From: CALBPI01 sp038533155
GTDB taxonomy: Bacteria > Pseudomonadota > Gammaproteobacteria > Steroidobacterales > Woeseiaceae
DNA length: 64,000 nucleotides
Direction: 5' to 3'
NCBI GenBank assembly: GCA_038533155.1
Contig: JBCAZH010000004.1
Span: 1 to 64,000 of the forward strand
Translations under genes and position numbers: made by a program
In this document: positions 28,001-34,228 of the stretch, piece after piece
Position numbering within the stretch: position 1 is the first letter of the stretch
How the letters are laid out: each line of letters begins with the position of its first letter
Notes under the pieces: model-generated
Seen by the model: only the letters and a program-made list of their open reading frames with translations
What the model was told of the DNA's origin: nothing
The model's database searches: none

Positions 28001-28455
28001 ATCGGGGTGGCTGGTTGTTTGTGCCATTCTTAGGCTACGACTACCTGGATACGCAAATCGATGCGTTCACTGAAACCCAAGGGCAGGGTTGGGAGCTCGC
28101 GTTCGACGAGCAGCGAGTGCAGTCGCAGATCATCTCAGCCGGCCTTCGCACGTCCTACACCCACAGCGCGAGCTGGGGTGTATTGGTTCCGCACCTGCGT
28201 ATTGCGGCGCAGACGGAGCTCGAGGACGATCTTCGCGTCATTACCGCGCGCTTTGCGTTCGATCCAGGTGATACCCGGTTCCGCTTTTTCACCGATGCGC
28301 CAGATTCGAGCTTCTTCCAGGTCGCAGCGGGCGTGTCGGCGGTCTTCGAGAACGGCGTATCGGCTTTTGTCGACTACGAGACGCTGACCGGCTACAACAA
28401 TCTGACATCGAGCACGCTGACGCTGGGTTTAAGGTTCGAGCGAAGGTTCAAGTAG
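25087..28455 (+). CDS. Autotransporter with Ig-like repeat passenger
   Basis: 1122 aa; GGGGAGAGAGGA precedes the ATG, followed by a signal peptide (MFGVLGRRYAGLAISLLLI). The passenger contains at least four repeats of about 100 residues, each opening with a DDTA...VIDVLANDT-type motif and ending with DTFTYTI...DTATVTVTV, as in bacterial cadherin-like/Ig domains. A helical stretch around residues 690-830 links to a beta-barrel from about residue 840 (LGFFINGRLNFGEQD) to the C-terminus, ending in Phe-containing strand FERRF, the classical autotransporter outer-membrane signature. Self-insertion in the outer membrane would display the Ig repeats. It may be a substrate or output of the adjacent caspase; no cleavage site can be assigned. 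Confidence 0.9.
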   Translation: MFGVLGRRYAGLAISLLLIASTSGYADPIAADLDAQDNLREPGSITFNVHAEGIAQAEPFTPPPIYVLDTINTGNAPPSVTINQVGDACIQVSWGDDNTAGEPFTLEYSLIAGNRTTSATRGTLRFSDGNRNLTPVTDVANGCGDPTNRVPVPRDLTFDFQTRQNSYLLGIINSDVGATDFDGIETLRFTDLACFVLPQNGTVETSFETPRSLIYTPNAGFTGTTDTFEYCVSDNPNGAATGPRGTVTVNFAAAAVVDAVDDTASTVGLTPVFIDVLANDTLGAETLITDVSQTSGGGFASIRTPAECAQQIAGANRPCVEYNAPSSDAMGNPFAGDDTFTYTITAADGASDTATVTVTVQSEAPVLTDDTATTTAEVPIVIDVRANDTIMAGETLVSVTSPASGGSTQILEPAACTAALGTDASRRCIQYQPPFAPTGGMAFTGPDSFTYTVSNGDSSATANVSVTVEPANNPMRELAADSATTTVETAIIVDVLGNDTLIDGDQLLNVSPTANGGTVEIIDPATCTAFDSDFFQTCVRYTPPATSAGGVVFVGDDSFTYTVGATDDTDTATVTISVTAPTGTPQPVADDQTEVEEGGSVVIDVLANDIDDGGGENLTIVSVTDPSNGVAAINREDGQPDTVTYTPNTGFVGTDTFFYTVSDGDETTIDQAAQVTVSVATAGGRARLSSLALTPEELEVATAIDTVCDRLNALVETPLEQGREGPARAQASINDLRTRCNALIDFANPVEGDNTEAVRDALRQIAGEEVFAQSTISTQILNTQTQNIDARLAALRGGARGISAQGLAFNVQGKALPTNLLARRAVEEEGDALLQDSRLGFFINGRLNFGEQDPTATENGFEFDTLGVTAGVDYRFRNDLALGAAIGFANAQADYNNTGGELESDSLIYTLYGTYFTDRMYIDVLASTGGIDFDSARTLNFDDAAGGVDTTAIGQTDGDQRILSANFGLNFDRGGWLFVPFLGYDYLDTQIDAFTETQGQGWELAFDEQRVQSQIISAGLRTSYTHSASWGVLVPHLRIAAQTELEDDLRVITARFAFDPGDTRFRFFTDAPDSSFFQVAAGVSAVFENGVSAFVDYETLTGYNNLTSSTLTLGLRFERRFK

Positions 28456-28733
28456 GCACTGGTTAGCACTGAAAGCCAAGGACGGCCGAGGGCCCGACGC
28501 AAATCTGCTTACAACAAGCTGTCGCGAAGCGCCTATGAACTCGGATACGTGCGATTTTTACCAACGGTTGAGCCTACTTCATCAGGTTCTTTCGATTCGA
28601 AGGTTAGGGTAGACTGACCGGCACGCTTGATCATAAGGATTGGTCGCATGGATGCTGGTATGAGAGCCGCGGTTTGGCGCGAGGAAGTTGACGATCGTGA
28701 TTGCTGTCGGATGGATTTGAAGACAGGCGTGCG

Positions 28734-30206
28734 ATGAGCGGCTTGGGAGACGCGCTTCTCGATCACTGGCCGCTTCCAGCCGTTGTGGTGAATGTGGACG
28801 GCGTTGTTGATCGTAGCAATCCGCTGTTCGAGGAACTGTTCGAGATTTCGACTGGGCAGCTCGATGGGCGAGGGATCGACGCGTTCTTGCAACTGGAGAC
28901 GGCGGTCGCCTGGTCGAACATCGTCGGTGAATACACCGCGTCTGGGCTTACTCGGTTGGATCGTGTATTTAAAGGTGTCACTTCATCAGGCCGCTCTATT
29001 TCGGTTGAGCTGGGCCTGACTCGACCCAAGTCAGATGATAGATCGAGTATTCTCGTGACTGTGTTTGACGTTTCGGGTCGCACTCGACAAGACTCGCTCG
29101 CCGCGCTGACTTTTCAGGCTGCCGCGTCTGCAATGATAACGGTCGATAAGCACGGCACGATTCGCTCAGTGAATCCGGCCGCTTCCCTGCTTTTCGGATA
29201 CGCCCGATCAGAGATTGTTGGCAACAAGATTGAGTCCTTAATTCCGGCAGAGTTTCGTGCAAGCCACACTGTCGTTCGCGACCAGTTCAGCCAAGCTAGC
29301 GGCTCACGCGAGATGGGACGCGGACAGGAGATCTACGGTCAGCGAAAATCAGGAGAGACGTTTCGTCTGGAGGTTGCACTCACGCGAATAACACTGGGTC
29401 AAGAGCGCTTGACGCTTGCCACAATCGTCGACATCACGGAAAGATTGGCTGCAGAGCGCGCCCTCGCGGAAAAGGAGGTAGCGGAAGGTCAAGCCGAGCG
29501 ACTGAAAGAGATTAATGAAGAGTTATCTCGGTACGCCTACGCCGCTAGTCATGATTTAAAGGCTCCGCTCTCCACGATCGCAGGAATGATCGAATGTTGT
29601 TTAATGGACCTTGGTACCGGAGCAACGGACGAGGTAGAGCGGAATCTCCTGAAACTACGCAGATTATGCGAACGAAGTGGATCACGCATTGAGAGTGCTT
29701 TAGCGTTTGCGAAAGTAGGGCACCGGAAGGCTTCTCTCGAACAAGTTAACCTTAGAGAGATTGCACAGGAGATGTGGGACGACTGTAGTCTCCTGCACGC
29801 TCAAGCTGTGGGTTTCGACAATGCGGCACCCGCCCATCTACAAGTCAGAACGGGCCCGGCGCAGATTCGGGCGATCATCGGTAACCTATTCTCCAACGCA
29901 GTTAAGTATCGAGACATCGATAAAGGAAAGTGCTGGGTTTCTTTCGACGCGCATAAAGATGACCAGCACTGTTACTTCTCTGTCAGCGACAATGGAATTG
30001 GAATACCACGAGAAAGAATTCCCGATGCTTTCGGCGCATTTGTTCGATTGGGTAAACGATCTGGGGATGGACTAGGGCTTGCGCTTGTGAAACGCAATGT
30101 GGAGCTGCTTGGGGGAAAGATCAGCTGTGATTCTACGGTCGGTGAAGGGACAAAGTTCGTAGTGGAGCTTCCATCGACGGTGCACACTTCAGGAGAATTG
30201 CAATGA
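28734..30206 (+). CDS. Cytoplasmic PAS-PAS sensor histidine kinase
   Basis: 490 aa from ATG 28734; TTG 28701 is possible. No membrane segment. There are two PAS domains (LPAVVVNVDGVVDRSN; then ITVDKHGTIRSVNPAASLLFGY), a coiled coil rich in Glu and Ala (ALAEKEVAEGQAERLKE), HisKA with phosphoacceptor His in YAASHDLKAPLS, and HATPase with LFSNAVKY, DNGIGIP and GLGLALVKR. The SHDLKAPL form is typical of phytochrome-like kinases. The second PAS could hold a small ligand or flavin, but no diagnostic Cys of LOV domains is visible. The stop overlaps the next receiver gene by 4 bases, so a kinase-receiver relay is encoded. Confidence 0.88.
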   Translation: MSGLGDALLDHWPLPAVVVNVDGVVDRSNPLFEELFEISTGQLDGRGIDAFLQLETAVAWSNIVGEYTASGLTRLDRVFKGVTSSGRSISVELGLTRPKSDDRSSILVTVFDVSGRTRQDSLAALTFQAAASAMITVDKHGTIRSVNPAASLLFGYARSEIVGNKIESLIPAEFRASHTVVRDQFSQASGSREMGRGQEIYGQRKSGETFRLEVALTRITLGQERLTLATIVDITERLAAERALAEKEVAEGQAERLKEINEELSRYAYAASHDLKAPLSTIAGMIECCLMDLGTGATDEVERNLLKLRRLCERSGSRIESALAFAKVGHRKASLEQVNLREIAQEMWDDCSLLHAQAVGFDNAAPAHLQVRTGPAQIRAIIGNLFSNAVKYRDIDKGKCWVSFDAHKDDQHCYFSVSDNGIGIPRERIPDAFGAFVRLGKRSGDGLGLALVKRNVELLGGKISCDSTVGEGTKFVVELPSTVHTSGELQ

Positions 30207-30625
30207 CGTTTGTTGTTGTCGATGACGACGAAATGGATCGCTACATTGCGAGACGGCGTCTTTCCGTGTTCGAGAGTTTCGGGGAGGTGTATGAAATCGA
30301 GAGTGGTCAGGATTTCATTAGATTGATCTGTGATTCGGACGGACCACTAGCGAGCCCGTCGACGCCCATCGTGGTTCTGATGGACATCAACATGCCTGGC
30401 CTTGATGGGTTCGAGACAGCTGAGCAGCTCAGGCTGCTCGTTGAGAAGGGCCAAGTACCGCCTAGCGTTGTTGTGATGATGTTTTCTAGTTCAGAGAATC
30501 CTCATGATCGAGAGCGGGCGGAACAGAACTCGATCATTAAAGGCTATGTGGTGAAACCCATCGACGACGCAGCAATAAGCGCGCTCGAGCGGGTTATCGA
30601 ATCCTTGGGTCCGATAGTCGACTAG
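30203..30625 (+). CDS. Single-domain response regulator (receiver)
   Basis: 140 aa consisting of one receiver domain: acidic pair in VVVDDDEMD, phosphoacceptor Asp in VLMDINMPGLDG, Ser at the Thr position (MMFSSSENP) and Lys in YVVKPID. There is no output domain, so it acts as a phosphotransfer intermediate or binds a partner protein. The form resembles receivers paired with phytochrome-type kinases. It is translationally coupled to the preceding kinase (ATGA overlap), which is its presumed phosphodonor. Confidence 0.9.
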   Translation: MTFVVVDDDEMDRYIARRRLSVFESFGEVYEIESGQDFIRLICDSDGPLASPSTPIVVLMDINMPGLDGFETAEQLRLLVEKGQVPPSVVVMMFSSSENPHDRERAEQNSIIKGYVVKPIDDAAISALERVIESLGPIVD

Positions 30626-30683
30626 ACTCGGGATCGACGCCACGAGGAGTCTCGAGATACCGACGACACATGGGGAGCTGTGA

Positions 30684-30973
30684 ATGAGTTCGGAGTTTAG
30701 TGTCATGTTGATCGACGATAGCGACGACGACAACATGATTCACGAGATAGCGATTCGGAAAGCTGGGTTTGCGAAATCGGTTGTCGTTTATCAGTACGCC
30801 GAAGACGCACTGGACTTCCTAGCGACCATAGACCGAGAGGCAATCGATATCATCTTTGTAGATATCAACATGCCACGAATGAACGGTTTCGAGTTTCTAG
30901 ATTTGTATGCCGAGCTACCTCCAGAACGGCAGGCGCGTTGTTTGCTGTTTATGGTTTCCACGAGCTTGAATCC
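30684..30973 (+). CDS. Second single-domain response regulator, 3' end lost in assembly gap
   Basis: About 97 residues are visible before the run of N. Receiver motifs are present: LIDDSDDDN, phosphoacceptor Asp in IIFVDINMPRMNG, and the Ser/Thr position in LLFMVSTSLNP. The conserved Lys and last helix would lie inside the gap. It is 58 bases after the previous receiver gene and in the same direction, so it is probably the third gene of the kinase operon. The two receivers may compete for the same kinase or form a relay. Confidence 0.85.
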
Positions 30974-31073
30974 NNNNNNNNNNNNNNNNNNNNNNNNNNN
31001 NNNNNNNNNNNNNNNNNNNNNNNNNNNNNNNNNNNNNNNNNNNNNNNNNNNNNNNNNNNNNNNNNNNNNNNNN
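30974..31073. other. Assembly gap (100 N)
   Basis: Exactly 100 N, a conventional placeholder of unknown true length. It breaks the receiver gene to the left and the acyltransferase gene to the right. No shared sequence is seen at its edges, unlike the second gap, so real sequence is missing here. Confidence 0.99.
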
Positions 31074-31826
31074 TTGCACGTTAAGTGCATCCCGTCGGGA
31101 CTGTAGCCACCAACCGAACCCGAAGAATCCGAGCAGCGCGAGCTGCATCCAAACGTCAGTGCCTTGCCCTGTGCCACTGATGTAAGACAGCGTCATCGGC
31201 AACGCAGCCAACAGGCCGAGCCAAACGACACCGCTCGTTCGCTCCAGTCGCACACGGAGGGCTGAATCCAGTCTGGACGGCAATTGCGCAGACCCGCGGC
31301 GCAGCATACGACTCGCGAAAAAAGCAATCGCTGAAAAGAGGATTAACGACGCGAGAAACCACAAGTGATAGAGCTTGGACCAACGCAACCAATGCAGCTC
31401 TTGGGCATACCGCCAACCGGCGGCAATCGATGTACTGTCGGAAGTCACAACCGCGAACTCATAGGCGGCGCGCGTCAGTGGCGTGAGCACTGCATATCCG
31501 ATCAGTAGCGGGATGCCGAGTCGCAGGCATCGATGCCGCCAGAAGGCACGGTCGCCACGCTTTTGGCGCAGCGCTGCACCGGCGAAGCCCGCGGTGACGA
31601 AAAACACTGGCATTGCAAAAGCGTAGAGGCCGATGCCGATCCAGTCGAACCAAACACTTGTGGCCGCGTCATTGAATCGTCGGGGTGACGTGACGTAAGG
31701 GAGCATCGCGTGCCCAAACATCACCACCAGCATCATCACCGTTCGCAATCGATCGATTTCAGGCGTACGTTCTACCAAGCTTTGGTGTGGCGACGACATT
31801 GAGTGAGTCAATCTCCGCAATGACAT
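31074..31826 (-). CDS. Acyltransferase-3 family membrane protein, C-terminus lost in assembly gap
   Basis: About 251 residues are visible. The N-terminus has the family hallmark: R-x-x-E-I-D-x-L-R followed by a helix with MFGHAMLPY, where His is the catalytic residue of acyltransferase-3 proteins. At least six membrane helices follow, with basic loops (RQKRGDRAFWRHRCLRLGIP). Members move acyl groups onto sugars of lipopolysaccharide, peptidoglycan or polysaccharides at the inner membrane; others are unassigned, such as OpgC-like proteins. The usual total of about 10 helices fits a further 100 or so residues in the gap. It is divergent from the DUF2490 gene. Confidence 0.82.
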
Positions 31827-31839
31827 TTTTTGCCATTTT

Positions 31840-31857
31840 AACTAAACGGCGTTAGTT
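31840..31857. promoter_or_regulatory. Inverted repeat between divergent acyltransferase and DUF2490 genes
   Basis: AACTAA - 6 bases - TTAGTT is a perfect inverted repeat in the 76-base divergent region, 14 bases from the acyltransferase start. It could be an operator controlling both genes; nothing identifies the protein. Confidence 0.35.
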
Positions 31858-31902
31858 TCCTGCCGCTACAAACAGTTGATCGATAGTTTCAAGGGACTGA
31901 GC

Positions 31903-32598
31903 ATGAGATGTTCGAGCCTCATTTGCATTGCGTTGGCGGTGTTCGCCAGCGCCAGTAGCCACGCGCAGGTGGACGAGAGCCAGAATGGTGCGTGGTATAT
32001 GCTGTTTTGGAGCGCGAGCTTTGACGACAGTCGCTGGGGTATTCAAGGCGATTTTCAGAATCGTAATTGGGACGCCGGCGGTGACCTGGAGCAGTGGTTG
32101 TTGCGCTCCGGGGTGACGTATCGACCCGAGGGCAGCAAGAACCTTTACACCTTCGGTTATGCAAATATCCGAAGTGGTGTTTTTGGGCCAAGCGATGCGA
32201 GTTCGCGAGAGGACCGAATTTACCAAGAAGCACTGATCCCACAACGCTGGGGCGAGCGTTGGCGCATTCGCCATCGTTTGCGTTTCGAGCAACGTTGGGT
32301 TGACGGTCAGGATTTCCGTACACGGTTCCGCTACGCGATTTTTGCCGACTATCCGCTCGGTGAGAACGGTATGGAGCCAGGCGCCTGGTATGCGGCGTTC
32401 TACAATGAGCTGTTCATCAACGGCGAAACCGACATCGGCGATGGTCGTAGCGTGGATACCTACGACAGAAATCGGACCTATGCGGCGCTTGGCTACGTCG
32501 TGGGGCAGAGCAGCAAGGTGCAGGCAGGCTACATGTATCAACATTCGCGCGGCGTTGAGAAAGGTCAGTGGCAACTGAGTTTGCACCAGTCCTTCTAG
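31903..32598 (+). CDS. DUF2490 outer-membrane beta-barrel protein
   Basis: 231 aa from ATG 31903 with AAGGGA correctly spaced; TTG 31876 would extend in front of the signal peptide (MRCSSLICIALAVFASASS). The mature protein consists of alternating strands rich in Trp and Tyr (WYMLFWSASF, RIRHRLRFEQRW, FRTRFRYAIFADYPL, WYAAFYNELF) and ends in a C-terminal Phe (LSLHQSF), the outer-membrane beta-barrel signal. This matches DUF2490, whose function is not established. It may be functionally linked to the divergent acyltransferase. Confidence 0.82.
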   Translation: MRCSSLICIALAVFASASSHAQVDESQNGAWYMLFWSASFDDSRWGIQGDFQNRNWDAGGDLEQWLLRSGVTYRPEGSKNLYTFGYANIRSGVFGPSDASSREDRIYQEALIPQRWGERWRIRHRLRFEQRWVDGQDFRTRFRYAIFADYPLGENGMEPGAWYAAFYNELFINGETDIGDGRSVDTYDRNRTYAALGYVVGQSSKVQAGYMYQHSRGVEKGQWQLSLHQSF

Positions 32599-32626
32599 CT
32601 CAAGCTTGTTCGGGTATGCTCATGGT

Positions 32627-33499
32627 ATGCCCACCCAGTCATCGCTTGCAGCGATTCTTGAGGAACACACACTCGGCGCTCTCGTAAGCACCCCCGAGCC
32701 GATCGGTGGCGGCGATTCGACCCCTGCCTACCGGTTGCAGACGACGCGCGGGCTGTTTTTCGCAAAACGTGTATCCGTTGAAGCGCGAACGCAACTTCAC
32801 AGTGAGGCGACCAGTCTTGCGGCGTTAGCGGACATTGGCGTAGTACGTGTTCCAACGGTCATCGCCTGCGACAGCCTGCAAGGTGACGCGTGGTTGGTGC
32901 TCGAGTGGCTCGATATTCGTCCACTGGGTGGCCAAGAGTTCGAAACGCTCGGTCGTCAGCTCAGTAACGTCCATCGGCTAAGCGCCGAACAATTTGGTTG
33001 GTCGGAAGACAACTGGATCGGCAACTCGCCGCAGATCAATACACCGACCGCCGATTGGTTGGCGTTCTATCGGGACTGTCGGCTTCAACCGCAAATCGAG
33101 TGGGCAAGAGGGCGAGGTGTGCCCGCGTCGTTCAACCGTCTGACCGATCGCTTGTTGGAACGGCTGCCCGACTGCCTAGACCAGCATGTTCCGGCGATCT
33201 CTCTGACCCACGGCGACTTGTGGGGTGGCAACGTGGGCATGGCGGATCGCCCGGTGATCTATGATCCAGCGTGTTTCTTCGGCGATCGGGAGATGGACCT
33301 CGCGATGGCTCGGCTCTTTGGCGGCTTCGGTGAGTCGTTCTATGCGGCTTACAACGAAGCCTGGCCATTGCCACCAGGTTCACTTCAAAGAGTCGGGCTT
33401 TACCAGATATATCATCAATTGAACCACCTGAATCTGTTCGGTGGCGCTTATCTCGGTGCGTGCGAGCGGACCATTCGGCAAATTCTGGCCACGCTCTGA
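32627..33499 (+). CDS. Fructosamine kinase family protein
   Basis: 290 aa from ATG 32627, since the upstream TTG at 32606 adds only seven residues. It has an aminoglycoside-phosphotransferase-like kinase fold: glycine-rich loop GGGDSTPAYRL, ATP Lys in FFAKRV, catalytic loop LTHGDLWGGN and metal-binding YDPACFFGDREMDLAM, the last being characteristic of the fructosamine-3-kinase/YniA group. Members phosphorylate ketoamines formed by glycation, which destabilises them, and are protein-repair enzymes in the cytosol. Substrate in this organism is unproven. It is a single gene here. Confidence 0.9.
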   Translation: MPTQSSLAAILEEHTLGALVSTPEPIGGGDSTPAYRLQTTRGLFFAKRVSVEARTQLHSEATSLAALADIGVVRVPTVIACDSLQGDAWLVLEWLDIRPLGGQEFETLGRQLSNVHRLSAEQFGWSEDNWIGNSPQINTPTADWLAFYRDCRLQPQIEWARGRGVPASFNRLTDRLLERLPDCLDQHVPAISLTHGDLWGGNVGMADRPVIYDPACFFGDREMDLAMARLFGGFGESFYAAYNEAWPLPPGSLQRVGLYQIYHQLNHLNLFGGAYLGACERTIRQILATL

Positions 33500-33523
33500 G
33501 CGTTCATTTCAATCCAAAATTGC

Positions 33524-33552
33524 TTGACGTCGCATCTGCGAATCTTCATAGT
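33524..33552 (+). promoter_or_regulatory. Sigma-70-type promoter upstream of the ArsR-family gene
   Basis: TTGACG (33524-33529), 17-base spacer, CATAGT (33547-33552). The predicted start near 33559 falls at the first base of the palindrome at 33558-33577, as expected for a repressor-controlled promoter. Confidence 0.6.
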
Positions 33553-33557
33553 CTCAT

Positions 33558-33577
33558 ATCTTCGAATATTCGAAGAT
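33558..33577. promoter_or_regulatory. 20-bp perfect palindrome, probable ArsR-family operator
   Basis: ATCTTCGAAT and its exact reverse complement abut with no spacer. ArsR/SmtB proteins bind A+T-rich palindromes of this general kind near their own promoters. An imperfect half-site (AATCTTCAT) lies about 17 bases upstream. Position over the predicted transcription start favours autorepression. Confidence 0.75.
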
Positions 33578-33656
33578 GTTAATATGTTCTCGACATAAGT
33601 TGCACGAAGACAACGGTTGAAAACTGGGGTAGGGACATTTAGCGGAGTGGGGACTC

Positions 33657-34162
33657 ATGCCGAATCGTCAAATTGTGGCCAAAGAGTTGGCCGAGGTGTT
33701 CAAGCTTCTGTCGCATCCTGATCGGGTTCGCATCATCGAAGAGCTCGCTAGCAGCGAGCTCGATGTGAATGGTCTTGCGGAGCTTCTGGAGCTGCCGGGC
33801 ACCCGAGTTTCCCAACATTTGGCGAAACTGAAGGCGCACCGGGTCGTCGAGGAACGACGCGACGGGCGTCATCACTTTTATCACTTGAAACAGCCGGAAC
33901 TCGCGCGATGGATCGTCGATGGGCTGACCTTTGTTGAAGGACGGATGCTCGGGGTCAGCGAGGGCCAAATCGCAACCGTTCGTGAACTGTGGGCAGGGTC
34001 CACNNNNNNNNNNNNNNNNNNNNNNNNNNNNNNNNNNNNNNNNNNNNNNNNNNNNNNNNNNNNNNNNNNNNNNNNNNNNNNNNNNNNNNNNNNNNNNNNN
34101 NNNTCGGGGTCAGCGAGGGCCAAATCGCAACCGTTCGTGAACTGTGGGCAGGGTCCACGTGA
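33657..34162 (+). CDS. ArsR-family transcriptional regulator, split by an artificial assembly gap
   Basis: Reads normally from ATG 33657 to 34003. The duplicated copy after the gap carries the true end (LWAGST, stop at 34160-34162). Joining at the 55-bp duplication gives 116 aa, a normal ArsR length. Winged-helix features: KLLSHPDRVRIIEEL, recognition helix GTRVSQHLAKLKAHRVV, wing ERRDGRHHFYHL. The protein has no Cys at all, so the classical ELCVCD metal site and thiol-based persulfide sensing are both excluded; His-rich wing residues or a different ligand are possible. A palindromic operator lies 80 bases upstream. It probably represses itself and the SulP transporter gene downstream. Reading across the N run without merging produces a false fusion. 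Confidence 0.85.
33949..34158 (+). repeat. Exact 55-bp duplication flanking the second gap
   Basis: Copies at 33949-33949+54 and 34104-34158 are identical, starting TCGGGGTCAGCG and ending GGGTCCAC. They encode the same ArsR C-terminal residues and are not a biological repeat. Confidence 0.95.
34004..34103. other. Assembly gap (100 N), probably artificial
   Basis: Exactly 100 N flanked by identical 55-bp sequences (33949-34003 and 34104-34158). Collapsing one copy and the N run restores one intact ArsR gene. Fifty-five is a common de Bruijn k-mer size, so the contigs probably overlapped by k and were scaffolded without merging. Confidence 0.95.
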
Positions 34163-34183
34163 CCTTGGGCTAAGGAGAACACA

Positions 34184-34228
34184 ATGCCGAGAATTGCTAT
34201 TGAGGATCAGCAGCATGAAATTTTTTGA
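34184..34228 (+). CDS. Possible 14-codon leader peptide overlapping the SulP start
   Basis: ATG 34184 is preceded by a strong AAGGAG site, whereas the SulP ATG at 34215 has no obvious ribosome site. The peptide reads MPRIAIEDQQHEIF and stops 14 bases inside the SulP gene. Translational coupling through this short frame is plausible. It could also be noise. Confidence 0.4.
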   Translation: MPRIAIEDQQHEIF

